From Erythrobacter sp. (GTDB lineage: Bacteria; Pseudomonadota; Alphaproteobacteria; Sphingomonadales; Sphingomonadaceae): a stretch of 64,000 bases of DNA. Made by a program: the position numbers and the translations under genes. The notes under the pieces were generated by a model that saw nothing but the letters and a program-made list of their open reading frames with translations, made no database searches and was not told where the DNA came from. Shown one piece after another: positions 7,814 to 16,619 of this stretch. The stretch is from positions 62,001 through 126,000 of the forward strand of contig DAICXZ010000006.1 in NCBI GenBank assembly GCA_027311945.1, read 5' to 3'. Every line of letters starts with the position of its first letter. Position 1 is the first letter of the stretch.

Positions 7814-9981
7814 ACGGCATCGATATTCAGGCCATCTTCTTCGACGAGTGCGAGGAATCGCTGCAGGCTGCCGAGGCGGGGCTCGATGCGTGCAAGGCTG
7901 GCACGCAGGACAGCGAAACGATCAATGCGATCTTCCGCGCGGTTCACTCGATCAAGGGCGGTGCCGGAGCGTTCGGCTACGAAGCGCTGGCTTCTTATAC
8001 GCACGTGTTCGAAAACCTGCTTGGTGACGTGCGCGAAGGCACGGTGCTGGTAACCAGCGATCTCGTTGACATGCTGCTGCTGGCGCTTGATTGCCTGCGC
8101 GACCATGTCGAATCGGTTCGTGGCGGAGCGCCTGCGCCCGACGACGAGGCGATCAAGGCGCGCCTTGCGGAAGCACACGAGAATGTCGGCAAGGATGGCG
8201 GTGCGGCTGCCGAGGCTCCGGCACCGGAACCGGCTGCGGCGTCTGCCTCGGCGGAGATGGACGATCTCGATGCCTTGCTCGACGATCTGCTCGGCTCCGA
8301 CCCGGCCCCCGTTGCCGAGGCTCCGGCGGAAGAGGTAGCCGAGGAAGAAGACGAAAAGGGCGAGGAATGGGCGCTCTACGTCTGCCCGCAGGCAGGCGCG
8401 ATGGATAACGGCTCGGAGCCGCTCCTGTGGTTGCGCGAACTGGTTGAGCTGGGCGGCATCTGCGTCAAGTGTGACGAATCGATTCTGCCGCAGATCGACG
8501 AGATGGACCCGAAGCAAGGCTACCTCGCCTGGACCTTCTCCATGCCCGCCTCGGTCGAGCGCGATAAGGTCGCCGACATCTTCGATTTCGTCGGGGAACA
8601 GTGCCGTGTTCTCTATGGCGAGGAGGCGCTTAACCCGCCTGCTCGTGCGCGCGCAGAAGTCGCGCCCGCGGCCAAGGCTCCGCCCGTAGCGGCCCCTGCG
8701 GCCACCTCTGCCACCACCAAGCCCGAGACGGCTGCGGCTCCGGCACCTGCTCCCACCCAGACCCCGACGCCTTCCGCGCCTGCCAGCCAGTCGATTCGCA
8801 TCGACCTCGGCAAGCTCGATCAGTTGATCGACGGCGTGGGCGAATTGGTGATTGCCCAGGCCATGCTTGCGCAGCGCCTCAGCAACGAGGGACTCGCTCA
8901 TTTCGAGGAGCTGGCCATGCTCGAAGGCCTGGTGCGCGACATCCAGGAACGCGCCATGGCCTTCCGCGCCCAGCCGATCAGTTCCGTGTTCAGCCGCGTG
9001 CCGCGTTTGTTGCGCGAGCTGGCCACTACGACCGGCAAGCACGTAAAGCTGGTGGTCGCGGGCGAGACGACCGAACTCGACAAGACCGTGATCGAACGCC
9101 TGAGCGAACCGCTCACGCACCTCATCCGCAATGCCGTCGACCACGGCATCGAATCGCCTGAAGATCGGCAGGCCGTGGGGAAGGACCCGGAGGGCACGCT
9201 GACCCTTTCGGCCGAGCAGAAGGCCGGTCGCATCGTGATCCGCATCGGCGACGATGGCGGTGGCATCAACCGCGAGAAGGTGCTCGCCAAGGCGATCGAG
9301 AAGGGCATTGTCGACCCCGAGGTGCACAACCTCAGCGACGAGGAAATCGATAACCTCATCTTCGCTCCCGGTTTCTCGACCGCAGCGCAGGTTTCCAGCA
9401 TCTCCGGGCGCGGCGTCGGCATGGACGTGGTGCGCCAGAATGTGAAGGAACTGGGCGGCCGCATCACCATCGAATCGCGGCCAGGACAGGGCACCGACTT
9501 CGTCCTCGCCTTGCCGCTGACGCTGGCCATTTCCGACGGCATGATCGTGCAGGTGGGTGACCAGTCGCTGGTCGTTCCGCTCACGCATGTGGTCGAAAGC
9601 CTCAGCCCGGCGGAAACCGAGATCAAGGGCATGGGCCGCAATATCCGCATGCTCAATGTGCGGGGGCAGTTCCTGCCGATCGTGCCCTTGCGCCAGCTCA
9701 CCGGTGGGCCGCGCGCCGAGACCAACATCGAAACCAACATGGAAAATGGTGTTCTGGTTGTCGTTGAGACCGAACGTTGCGGGCAGGCTGCTTTGCTGGT
9801 CGATGCGATCATCGATCAGCGCCAGTTCGTCATCAAGAGCCTCGATACACACTATCGTTCGGTCGATGGCGTGGCCGGGGCCACCATCCTCGGCAATGGC
9901 CGGGTGGCGCTGATCGTCGATGTTGACCGGCTCGTGCTCGACATGACCAGCCGTCGCCATGCCCCGGCAGAGGCAGCCTAA
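7810..9981 (+). CDS. cheA: Chemotaxis histidine kinase CheA
   Basis: A 723-aa cytoplasmic kinase. The N-terminal HPt domain has phospho-accepting His46 in FRAVHSIKGGAGAFG. An acidic/Ala-rich linker (about 135-185) leads to a domain of about 90 residues (EWALYVCPQAGA onward) in the P2 position. A second Ala/Pro linker (about 280-325) is followed by dimerisation (P3), HATPase with LIRNAVDHGIESPEDR and DDGGGI plus GRGVGMDVV (P4), and a C-terminal CheW-like domain (about 580-710). The kinase would phosphorylate CheY, CheB and possibly the pseudo-CheB. It is coupled upstream to STAS and followed 2 nt after its stop by cheR. Confidence 0.96.
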   Translation: MNGIDIQAIFFDECEESLQAAEAGLDACKAGTQDSETINAIFRAVHSIKGGAGAFGYEALASYTHVFENLLGDVREGTVLVTSDLVDMLLLALDCLRDHVESVRGGAPAPDDEAIKARLAEAHENVGKDGGAAAEAPAPEPAAASASAEMDDLDALLDDLLGSDPAPVAEAPAEEVAEEEDEKGEEWALYVCPQAGAMDNGSEPLLWLRELVELGGICVKCDESILPQIDEMDPKQGYLAWTFSMPASVERDKVADIFDFVGEQCRVLYGEEALNPPARARAEVAPAAKAPPVAAPAATSATTKPETAAAPAPAPTQTPTPSAPASQSIRIDLGKLDQLIDGVGELVIAQAMLAQRLSNEGLAHFEELAMLEGLVRDIQERAMAFRAQPISSVFSRVPRLLRELATTTGKHVKLVVAGETTELDKTVIERLSEPLTHLIRNAVDHGIESPEDRQAVGKDPEGTLTLSAEQKAGRIVIRIGDDGGGINREKVLAKAIEKGIVDPEVHNLSDEEIDNLIFAPGFSTAAQVSSISGRGVGMDVVRQNVKELGGRITIESRPGQGTDFVLALPLTLAISDGMIVQVGDQSLVVPLTHVVESLSPAETEIKGMGRNIRMLNVRGQFLPIVPLRQLTGGPRAETNIETNMENGVLVVVETERCGQAALLVDAIIDQRQFVIKSLDTHYRSVDGVAGATILGNGRVALIVDVDRLVLDMTSRRHAPAEAA

Positions 9982-9983
9982 GC

Positions 9984-10859
9984 GTGGTCGCCGCCGCCGC
10001 CCTCAACACTGGCGAAGCGCTGGTGCCCGGCATCAGCCCGCAAGTCTATGGCCCGGCCGATTTCCAACGGATATCGGCCAAGGTTCACGAACAGGCCGGG
10101 ATCGTGCTGTCGGACAAGAAGCGGATGCTGGTCTATTCCCGGCTGGCACCGCTGCTGCGACGCACCAACAGCCAGAGCTTTGCCGAGTTTCTTGATCAGG
10201 TTGAGCAGGATCCGGCCCTCTCGACGCGGATGATCGAGGCGCTGACCACCAACCACACCTATTTCAACCGCGAATCGCACCACTTCGACCATTTCTCCCG
10301 CACCTTGCGGTCAGAGCTTTTGCATCGGGCCAATCAGGGCGAGCCGGTGCGTATCTGGTCGGCCGGCTGTTCGAGCGGCGAGGAAATCTGGACGCTGATG
10401 ATGGTGCTGCTGGGCACTTCGCAGCACGAAGGCAAGCGGATCGCCAAGCAGAACATCGTCGCACTGGCGAGCGATCTTGCCAGCCACGCGGTCAACGCCG
10501 GAATGGCAGCGACCTACGAGGCTGCAGCGCTCGAAGCTGTTCCCGAAGCCCTGCGCAAGGCTTGGACCACCACCGAGGGCGGGAAGGTCAAGATCGGCCC
10601 GGAAGCGCGCGGGCTGGTGCGGTTTCGCCAGCTCAACCTCTTGGGGCCATGGCCCATCAAGGGCGCTTTCGACGTGATCTTCTGCCGCAACGTGATGATC
10701 TACTTCGACACGCCGACCAAGGAGAAGCTGGTCTGGCGCTTTGCCAACCAGCTCAAGCCGGGCGGCTATCTCTACATCGGGCATTCCGAACGCGTATCGG
10801 GGCGGGCTGAAGAGCTGCTCGAACTGGTCGGCCCCACAGTCTATCGCAGGAGGGCTTGA
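9984..10859 (+). CDS. cheR: Chemotaxis protein methyltransferase CheR
   Basis: A 291-aa S-adenosylmethionine-dependent glutamate methyltransferase for chemoreceptors. The GTG start lies 3 nt after the cheA stop. The N-terminal helical domain (about 20-95) includes TNHTYFNRE, the signature of the domain that docks to receptors. The SAM-binding Rossmann part has IWSAGCSSGEEIWTL (about 114-128), DVIFCRNVMIYFD and GGYLYIGHSE. It opposes CheB in adaptation. No receptor gene is encoded nearby, so its substrates lie elsewhere. The last codons overlap the cheB start region. Confidence 0.95.
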   Translation: MVAAAALNTGEALVPGISPQVYGPADFQRISAKVHEQAGIVLSDKKRMLVYSRLAPLLRRTNSQSFAEFLDQVEQDPALSTRMIEALTTNHTYFNRESHHFDHFSRTLRSELLHRANQGEPVRIWSAGCSSGEEIWTLMMVLLGTSQHEGKRIAKQNIVALASDLASHAVNAGMAATYEAAALEAVPEALRKAWTTTEGGKVKIGPEARGLVRFRQLNLLGPWPIKGAFDVIFCRNVMIYFDTPTKEKLVWRFANQLKPGGYLYIGHSERVSGRAEELLELVGPTVYRRRA

Positions 10860-11926
10860 TGGCTATCAGGGTTCTGATCGTCGATGATTCGGCGCTGATG
10901 CGCAAGTTGCTGCAGGCCCGCCTTGGCCGCGAGGAAGATATCGAGGTGGTTGGCCTGGCTTGCGACGCGCAGGAAGCGCGCAACCTGATCAAGGCACTCA
11001 ATCCCGATGTGGTGACGCTCGATATCGAGATGCCAGGGATGGACGGCCTCTCGTTCCTCGAGAAGATCATGCAGTTGCGCCCGACGCCGGTGATTATCGT
11101 CTCGGGCACCACGCGCGAAGGCGATCGCAACACCGTGCGTGCGCTGCAACTTGGCGCGATCAGCTGCTATGCCAAGAGCGACCACCACGCTGGCGGTCCG
11201 GGTGATGATGGTGGGCAGCTTGCCGAGCTGGTGCGGGAGGCTTCGCTCGTGTCGTTTCGGCGGCCTTCTTCCATTGCGCCGTCCACGCCCGTTTTCAATG
11301 CACCGTCGCAGCCTGCTGCGCGCCGCGAGCCGGCGCGGCTGGTGGCGCTCGGCGCTTCGACCGGCGGGGTGGAAGCCCTGTGCAAGCTGCTGGCGCAGTT
11401 CCCGCGCAACTGCCCGCCGACCGTGATCGTGCAGCATGTGAATGCCCGCTTCGCCCCGGCTATCGCGCATTCGCTCGATTCCGCCTGCCCGGCGCGTGTG
11501 GTGCTGGCCGAAAGCGATATGCGGCTCGAGCAAGGGACGGTCTATCTCGCACCGGGTGGCGATCGCCACATGCTGGTGGCCACTGCGGGTACGCTCGGCC
11601 ACCGTGTGGTGCTGCGGCAGGGGCCGGAAGTATCTGGCCACAAGCCCAGCGTCGATGTGCTGTTCGGCTCGGTCGCTGAAGTCTTCGGAGCGGAGGCCGT
11701 GGGCGCTCTGCTCACCGGCATGGGCCAGGACGGCGCTCGCGGCTTGCTGAAGATGCACGGAAAAGGCGCCCACACGATCGCGCAGGATGCCGAAAGCAGC
11801 GTCGTTTACGGAATGCCGCGTGCAGCTGTGGAACTGGGCGCGGCTCGCAAGGTGCTTCCGCTGGAGCGGATCGCTGGCAACATCTTCGCCCCGGGTGAAA
11901 TCGCACGAGAGGCGGTGGCGTCATGA
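10859..11926 (+). CDS. cheB: Chemotaxis response regulator protein-glutamate methylesterase CheB
   Basis: A 355-aa two-domain enzyme that demethylates and deamidates receptors. The ATG at 10859 overlaps the cheR TGA by one base and follows GCAGGAGGG. The receiver domain has Asp9-Asp10 and phospho-site Asp55 (TLDIEMPGMDG). After a Pro/Ser linker, the methylesterase domain keeps the full triad motifs: Ser in ALGASTGGVEAL, His in IVQHVNARF and Asp in GMGQDGARG. It serves as the local reference against which the pseudo-CheB at 6149-7177 looks inactive. The stop overlaps cheD (ATGA). Confidence 0.96.
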   Translation: MAIRVLIVDDSALMRKLLQARLGREEDIEVVGLACDAQEARNLIKALNPDVVTLDIEMPGMDGLSFLEKIMQLRPTPVIIVSGTTREGDRNTVRALQLGAISCYAKSDHHAGGPGDDGGQLAELVREASLVSFRRPSSIAPSTPVFNAPSQPAARREPARLVALGASTGGVEALCKLLAQFPRNCPPTVIVQHVNARFAPAIAHSLDSACPARVVLAESDMRLEQGTVYLAPGGDRHMLVATAGTLGHRVVLRQGPEVSGHKPSVDVLFGSVAEVFGAEAVGALLTGMGQDGARGLLKMHGKGAHTIAQDAESSVVYGMPRAAVELGAARKVLPLERIAGNIFAPGEIAREAVAS

Positions 11927-12471
11927 GCGACCTTTCTGGCGGCACTGGCCTTGAGCGCGTCACTGTGATGCAGGGTGAAGCCCATGCCAGCGCCGATCCC
12001 AAGGTGGAAATGTCCACCGTACTCGGCAGCTGTGTGGCGACTTGCCTGTTCGACCCGCTGGCGCGGATCGGTGGCATGAATCACTTCCTGCTGGCCGAGC
12101 CGCCCAGCACCCGCTCGCGCGAATCGTTCGACGAGCACTACGGCCTGTTCCTCATGGAGCTTCTCATCAACAAGATGCTCGGCCTGGGCGCGATCAAGTC
12201 GCGGCTGAAGGCGCGGGTATATGGTGGGGCAAACCTTAACCCTGCCATGAGCCCGATCGGCACTGCCAATGCGGCGTTTGCGCGTCAGTTCCTGCAAAAC
12301 GAGGGTATTCCCATCGGATTTGAGGATCTTGGGGGGCGTGCCGCGCGGCGTGTTCACTTTATGCCGGTCAGCGGGATGGTCCGCTGCCGCACCGCGCCGA
12401 TTGAATCTGCACCTATGGATAAACCGCTAGTCCGACCGCAATCGGCCAGTGGTGATGTTGAACTATTCTAA
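11923..12471 (+). CDS. cheD: Chemoreceptor glutamine deamidase CheD
   Basis: A 182-aa CheD. It contains TVLGSCVATCLFDP with catalytic Cys37 and GGMNHFLL with His54, plus the family pattern YGGANLNP. In other bacteria CheD deamidates receptor glutamines and docks with CheC; no cheC is visible here. It overlaps cheB by 4 nt, so expression is coupled. The C-terminal 20 residues beyond the core are unconserved. Confidence 0.94.
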   Translation: MSDLSGGTGLERVTVMQGEAHASADPKVEMSTVLGSCVATCLFDPLARIGGMNHFLLAEPPSTRSRESFDEHYGLFLMELLINKMLGLGAIKSRLKARVYGGANLNPAMSPIGTANAAFARQFLQNEGIPIGFEDLGGRAARRVHFMPVSGMVRCRTAPIESAPMDKPLVRPQSASGDVELF

Positions 12472-12485
12472 AGCCGAGGGAAGAC

Positions 12486-12854
12486 ATGAAACCAACACGC
12501 ATTCTGACTGTAGACGACAGCGCCAGCATGCGCGCACTGTTGCTGCACGCGCTGACAACACAGGGCTTCGAAGTGGAGCAGGCTGAAGATGGCCAGCAGG
12601 CTTTCGAGTGGCTTGCGACCAACGAGGTCGACGTTGTCATCACCGACATCAACATGCCGCGCCTCGACGGGTTCGGCCTGATCGAGCAGCTGCGCGATAC
12701 GGCCAGGCATGCCGATCGTCCGATTCTCGTTCTGACGACCGAGAGTTCCGACGAAAAGAAGCGCCGGGCCCGCGATGCCGGTGCCACGGGCTGGATCGTA
12801 AAGCCGTTCGATGCGGAAAAGCTTGCCACTGCGGTGCGCCGCGTGGCGCACTGA
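12486..12854 (+). CDS. cheY: Single-domain response regulator CheY
   Basis: A 122-aa receiver-only protein. It has Asp10-Asp11, phospho-site Asp54 (VITDINMPRLDG), Thr in LVLTTESS and Lys106 in WIVKPFDA, the complete CheY active site. A GAGGGAAG sequence precedes the ATG. It is the presumed CheA output and would bind the flagellar motor switch or, if no flagellum is present, another target. No phosphatase cheZ is seen, so the pseudo-CheB could compete for phosphate (inference). Confidence 0.92.
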   Translation: MKPTRILTVDDSASMRALLLHALTTQGFEVEQAEDGQQAFEWLATNEVDVVITDINMPRLDGFGLIEQLRDTARHADRPILVLTTESSDEKKRRARDAGATGWIVKPFDAEKLATAVRRVAH

Positions 12855-12877
12855 GCGAATAAAGAAAGGGAAGCACG

Positions 12878-13318
12878 ATGCTTGCTGAAATGATCACCTT
12901 CGAGATTTCGGGTCAGCTGTTCGGTATCGACATCATGTCGATCCGCGAGATCCGGGCATGGTCGCCTGTGACCGTCCTGCCGGGGGTGCCGCGCTATGTT
13001 TCCGGTGTCGTAAACCTGCGCGGTGCGGTGCTGCCGGTGCTCGATCTTTCGGTCCGCCTGGGCTGGGAAGGCACCGATGCGACCCCGCGTAACCCGATCA
13101 TCGTGATCGAACACGAGGGCCAGTCGCGCGGGCTGATCGTGCATGCGGTGAACGATATCGTCTCGATCGACACCGACACCATCCAGCAGCCCGAAGCGGC
13201 GGCCAACGATGGCATCACCAGCTTCATCGCCGGTCTTGCCCCGATGGGTGAGGATATGGTCATGGTGCTCGACCTCAAGAGCCTGATGGCCGACGACCGG
13301 CTGGAACTCGCCGCATGA
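12878..13318 (+). CDS. cheW: Chemotaxis coupling protein CheW
   Basis: A 146-aa CheW adaptor linking receptors to CheA. It carries the double beta-barrel motifs: FEISGQLFGIDIMSIREI, VSGVVNLRGAVLPVLDL and LIVHAVNDIVSID. Length is normal for the family. GGGAAG precedes the ATG by about 5 nt. Its stop overlaps the start of the next small gene (ATGA), which implies that this neighbour belongs to the same signalling unit. Confidence 0.95.
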   Translation: MLAEMITFEISGQLFGIDIMSIREIRAWSPVTVLPGVPRYVSGVVNLRGAVLPVLDLSVRLGWEGTDATPRNPIIVIEHEGQSRGLIVHAVNDIVSIDTDTIQQPEAAANDGITSFIAGLAPMGEDMVMVLDLKSLMADDRLELAA

Positions 13319-13623
13319 CAAAAACCTCGCAAGCCTCGTTGCGCCTGCTTGGCGGGGTGGCGGAAATACTCGAGGAACTGGCGAGCGAAGTCGAATGCCT
13401 CGGGGAAAGCCTCTGCGCCGATCCGGATGTTATCGTGCGACATATGGACCAGCTGCAGGGGATCGACCTCATCGCCCAGACCGCGCGCCAGCTCGGCATG
13501 CTGGTCCGCTCGGACAATCCGACCGCAGCGCTGGACGATGTCCGGCTCGAAGCCCTGCGCCATCGCCTACACACCCTCGTTCTGCCCGGCAATAGCGGCG
13601 ACATGGTGACGATCGGCGCCTGA
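13315..13623 (+). CDS. Uncharacterised 102-aa protein, last gene of the che operon
   Basis: Not recognised. It is translationally coupled to cheW by a 4-nt ATGA overlap. The sequence is predicted mostly helical: two acidic amphipathic stretches (about 10-40, LLGGVAEILEELASEVECLGE) and a middle segment MDQLQGIDLIAQTARQLGML (about 44-63) that resembles the helix-heptad style of CheZ/CheX-like or adaptor proteins without matching their catalytic motifs. It has no signal peptide or membrane span. Position suggests a che accessory protein, perhaps a phosphatase surrogate or array component (inference). Confidence 0.75.
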   Translation: MTKTSQASLRLLGGVAEILEELASEVECLGESLCADPDVIVRHMDQLQGIDLIAQTARQLGMLVRSDNPTAALDDVRLEALRHRLHTLVLPGNSGDMVTIGA

Positions 13624-13703
13624 TCGGCCAAGCGCCCCATTCTCACGAGCGTTACAATGCGCTAGGCCTGCCCGTCTGAAAGGCTGAACGGACGGCAGGA
13701 AAC

Positions 13704-15287
13704 GTGGAACAGTTCGACTATATTATCGTGGGTGCAGGCAGCGCGGGCTGCGTGCTCGCCAACCGGCTGAGCGCCGACCCTGATTGCCGAGTGGCATTGA
13801 TCGAAGCAGGTAACGACACGCACGACCTGCTGATCGAAAGCCCGCTCACCTGGATGCAGGCCGCGGCCGACCCGCGCTTTGGCTGGGGTTTCGAGGCAGA
13901 GCCCGATCCCGGCCTCGATGGCCGCACTCAACCAATTCCCCGTGGCCGCGTGATGGGCGGCTGCTCTTCCATCAACGGCACGATGTATATTCGCGGTGCC
14001 GCCGCCGACTACGACCAGTGGCGCGACGCGGGCAATCCCGGCTGGGGTTATGACGATATTCTGCCGCTGTTCCGGCGCTCGGAAGCGAACTGGCGCGGGG
14101 CGAGCGCGGTACACGGCGACGAGGGCGAGATGGCGATATCGCCGATGCGGCCCGATCCCACGTTGACACCGGCTTTCCTCGGCGCGGCGCGCGAGCTGGG
14201 ACTGGCTGAATGTCCCGACTTCAACGTTCCCGCGCCCGAGGGCTTCGGAATGCCCGATTGCACGATCCGCAAGGGCCGCCGCGCCAGCACCGTGCGCGCT
14301 TTCATTGACCCGGTTGCAGGCCGACCCAACCTCAGCGTGATCTCAGGTTGTCCGGCCAACCGTGTGGTGATCGAGCAGGGCCGGGTAACCGGGCTCGAGG
14401 TGACGCGTGGCGGAGAGACTGTCCGCATCGGTGCGCGGCGCGAGGTGATCCTCAGTGCTGGGGCTTTTGGCAGTCCGCAGCTGCTGATGCTGTCAGGAAT
14501 CGGCCCTGCCGCCGCCCTTCAGGCCCAGGGCATCGCCGTGACGCATGATCTCCCCGGCGTGGGTCAGAACCTGCAGGACCACCCGATTGCCATGGCGCTT
14601 TACAAGGCCTCGGTCGATATCGACTTCAACCGCCAGATTCGGCTCGACCGGCTGGTGCTTAACTATCTGAAGTGGGAATTTGGCGGCACCGGCCAGCTCA
14701 GCCAGAGCCCGATGTCGGTGCAAGGCTTCGTACGCTCGGGCGAGGATCAGGCGCGGCCCGATCTCCAGTTCCAGATCGTTCACTCGGGCTATGATGCGCG
14801 GCCGTGGTTCCCGCTGTGGCGCAAGCCGCCGACGCCGATGTTCAGCTGCGGCGCAATCCTGCTCGATCCCGAAAGCCGGGGCGAGGTCACGCTGGCGAGC
14901 GGCGATCCGGCGGCGCTGCCGAAGGTCCAGTTCAACTTCATGACTGCCGAGGGTGATCGTGAGCGGCTGCTGCGCGGTTTTCGTTTCATCCGCCGCTTCT
15001 TTGCCACCGAGTCGGCGGGCAAGGTCACCGCCTTCGAACTGGCCCCCGGCCCCGATGCCGAAAGCGACGAAGCGATCGAGGGCTGGCTCAAGCACTCGCT
15101 GATCAGCGCGGGCCATCCGGTGGGCACCTGCGCGATGGGCTCGGTGGTCGACAGCGAGCTGCGGGTGAAGGGTGTTACGGGCCTGCGGGTCGCCGATGCC
15201 TCGATCATGCCTACAATCGTGCGCGGCAACACCCACGCCCCCGCCGTGATGATCGCGGAAAAGGCAGCCGAGCTGATTGCAGGCTAG
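13704..15287 (+). CDS. GMC-family FAD-dependent oxidoreductase (choline/alcohol dehydrogenase type)
   Basis: A 527-aa flavoprotein. The N-terminal FAD-binding GxGxxG is YIIVGAGSAGCVLANRL (about 5-21). The GMC signatures GGCSSINGTMYIRG (about 88-101) and SAGAFGSPQLLMLSGIG (about 251-267) are present. The active-site His lies in SAGHPVGTCAMG, with the paired Asn in RGNTHAPAVMIAEKAAELI near the C-terminus. It oxidises an alcohol with an unknown acceptor; BetA-like length and motifs do not fix the substrate. The start is GTG after AGGA with short spacing. Its 3' end overlaps the convergent MarR gene by 4 nt. Confidence 0.92.
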   Translation: MEQFDYIIVGAGSAGCVLANRLSADPDCRVALIEAGNDTHDLLIESPLTWMQAAADPRFGWGFEAEPDPGLDGRTQPIPRGRVMGGCSSINGTMYIRGAAADYDQWRDAGNPGWGYDDILPLFRRSEANWRGASAVHGDEGEMAISPMRPDPTLTPAFLGAARELGLAECPDFNVPAPEGFGMPDCTIRKGRRASTVRAFIDPVAGRPNLSVISGCPANRVVIEQGRVTGLEVTRGGETVRIGARREVILSAGAFGSPQLLMLSGIGPAAALQAQGIAVTHDLPGVGQNLQDHPIAMALYKASVDIDFNRQIRLDRLVLNYLKWEFGGTGQLSQSPMSVQGFVRSGEDQARPDLQFQIVHSGYDARPWFPLWRKPPTPMFSCGAILLDPESRGEVTLASGDPAALPKVQFNFMTAEGDRERLLRGFRFIRRFFATESAGKVTAFELAPGPDAESDEAIEGWLKHSLISAGHPVGTCAMGSVVDSELRVKGVTGLRVADASIMPTIVRGNTHAPAVMIAEKAAELIAG

Positions 15288-15832
15288 CCGAGTTCATTTC
15301 GGGCAACCGCATCGCTGAGCTGCGGCGCGGGTTCGCTCGCGACGTCGTCGGCAAAGGGGAGGTCGAGGCGGCCAATCATGGTTTCGAGCACGGCAGTTAT
15401 CTCGTCGATCTGTTCGTCGGACATCCCTTCGAGCAAGTGTCCGCGAACGCGATCATAGATGGTGAAAATCCGCTCTGTCGTATCCACGCCCGCCGGGGTC
15501 AGCGACAGGAGATTGACCCGGCGGTCGCGCGGGTCGGGAGCACGCTCGACCAGGCCTTCCTTGCTCAGGATGTCGATCATGCGGGTGACCGTGGCCCCCT
15601 CTATCCGCAGCCGACGGGCGACATCGCTTTGCGACTTGTCGCCCTGCATATTGAGGATCGCGGCAAGCGTTTCCATCCGCGCGGTGCTCTGCCCGATCTT
15701 GCGCAGCTCCTCGTCAACCTTGCTTCGGAAGCCGCGAACCAGCAGGACGAAGTCTACCAGCATGCGTATCTCGCGGGTTGTGCCGCCCTGCTTGTAGACT
15801 TCGAACGACGTGCTGGCTTTACGTTGCGGCAC
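15284..15832 (-). CDS. MarR family transcriptional regulator
   Basis: 182 aa from the GTG at 15832, chosen because GAGG lies 7 nt upstream and the longer frame (to 15940) has no support. The winged helix includes SQSDVARRLRIEGATVTRMIDIL and the wing sequence RAPDPRDRRVNLLSLTP (about residues 70-105), typical of MarR proteins. The gene is convergent with the GMC oxidoreductase and overlaps its stop codon region. Two palindromes upstream (15933-15948 and 16007-16016) are candidate operators for autoregulation. The ligand is unknown. Confidence 0.88.
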   Translation of the reverse strand: MPQRKASTSFEVYKQGGTTREIRMLVDFVLLVRGFRSKVDEELRKIGQSTARMETLAAILNMQGDKSQSDVARRLRIEGATVTRMIDILSKEGLVERAPDPRDRRVNLLSLTPAGVDTTERIFTIYDRVRGHLLEGMSDEQIDEITAVLETMIGRLDLPFADDVASEPAPQLSDAVARNELG

Positions 15833-15932
15833 TGCATTTCCTCGAACTGACTGGCTTGGCTGGCCTGGCAAAGGCGTTTCGCATGCACCGGACCAAGCTA
15901 CCGGGCCATGGCGCTTACCCAGCGCCCCATGC

Positions 15933-16016
15933 GCCTGCAAGTGCAGGCCATCACGGGCGGGAGCCCATTACCTGCAAAAACAGTTAAGAGCTAATGATTA
16001 TTTAGGATATGCATAT
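15933..16016. promoter_or_regulatory. Two palindromes upstream of the first MarR gene
   Basis: GCCTGCA-AG-TGCAGGC at 15933-15948 and ATATGCATAT at 16007-16016 lie in an AT-richer stretch between the two minus-strand MarR genes. MarR proteins bind near-perfect palindromes of 16-20 bp, so the first is a plausible operator. Binding is inferred only from symmetry. Confidence 0.35.
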
Positions 16017-16050
16017 TACGCCAGACAGGCGTCGCACGGGCGGTGCCCTG

Positions 16051-16494
16051 TCAGTTTTCGCCCAGTGCCTTGAGCACGCGATCGATCAGGCCAATCAGCT
16101 GTTCCAGTTCCTTCGGGCTCAGCTCGTCGCGGATCGGTGCCTCGATCTGCGACACCACCTTGAACATTTCCGACAGCGTTTGCTCGCCCTTCTCGGTAAG
16201 CACGAGCATGTTGCGGCGGCGATCAGTGGTCGAGCGGTCACGCCGAACCAGCCCTTGCCGTTCGAGCTCGTCGACCAGACTTACCAGCCCGGGGCCGGTG
16301 ATGCCCGCCTTGTCGGCCAGCTCTTTTTGCGAGCTGCCGGGGTTTTGGGCGATCAGCGACATGATCGTGAGCGATCCCGTCGGCAGGCCGAAGGGCTCAG
16401 AAGCGGCTATGGATCGCGCGTTCAGATTGTTGCGTAGCAGCCGGACCCGCGGCCCGACCGAGTTCGAGAGAAGACCCCAGTCCAGATCACCCAC
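16051..16494 (-). CDS. MarR family transcriptional regulator (second)
   Basis: A 147-aa MarR protein from a GTG at 16494 with only a weak Shine-Dalgarno. The winged helix is clear: SSQKELADKAGITGPGLVSLVDEL then RQGLVRRDRSTTDRRRNMLVLT (about 54-100). The end is helical, typical of dimerisation. It sits downstream of manA, the acyltransferase and a 39-codon frame on the same strand and could be read with them. It is a distinct lineage from the MarR at 15284-15832: they share only the fold signature. Confidence 0.88.
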   Translation of the reverse strand: MGDLDWGLLSNSVGPRVRLLRNNLNARSIAASEPFGLPTGSLTIMSLIAQNPGSSQKELADKAGITGPGLVSLVDELERQGLVRRDRSTTDRRRNMLVLTEKGEQTLSEMFKVVSQIEAPIRDELSPKELEQLIGLIDRVLKALGEN

Positions 16495-16499
16495 TCCAT

Positions 16500-16619
16500 T
16501 TACTTGTTAACGTTGCCTAGATCGTTCCACGAGGAAATGTGTTTTGCAACTAGTGAAATTAACTTTATTTCCGAGTCGGTTAACGCACTCTTACGGGTAA
16601 GGGTGCTGCTACCGGTCAT
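16500..16619 (-). CDS. Possible 39-aa protein coupled to acyltransferase and MarR
   Basis: An ATG at 16619 overlaps the acyltransferase stop by ATGA, and its TAA ends 5 nt before the MarR GTG. The frame encodes MTGSSTLTRKSALTDSEIK followed by a helix-like LISLVAKHISSW segment. The amino-acid make-up looks protein-like and the DNA is AT-richer than neighbours, but the ribosome-binding site is weak. It might instead be MarR leader sequence. Not recognised. Confidence 0.3.
   Translation of the reverse strand: MTGSSTLTRKSALTDSEIKLISLVAKHISSWNDLGNVNK

Noticed and set aside
7453-9960. 835-codon minus-strand frame across cheA
   Set aside because: Shadow of cheA. It shows Arg/Gly-rich low complexity and no start site.
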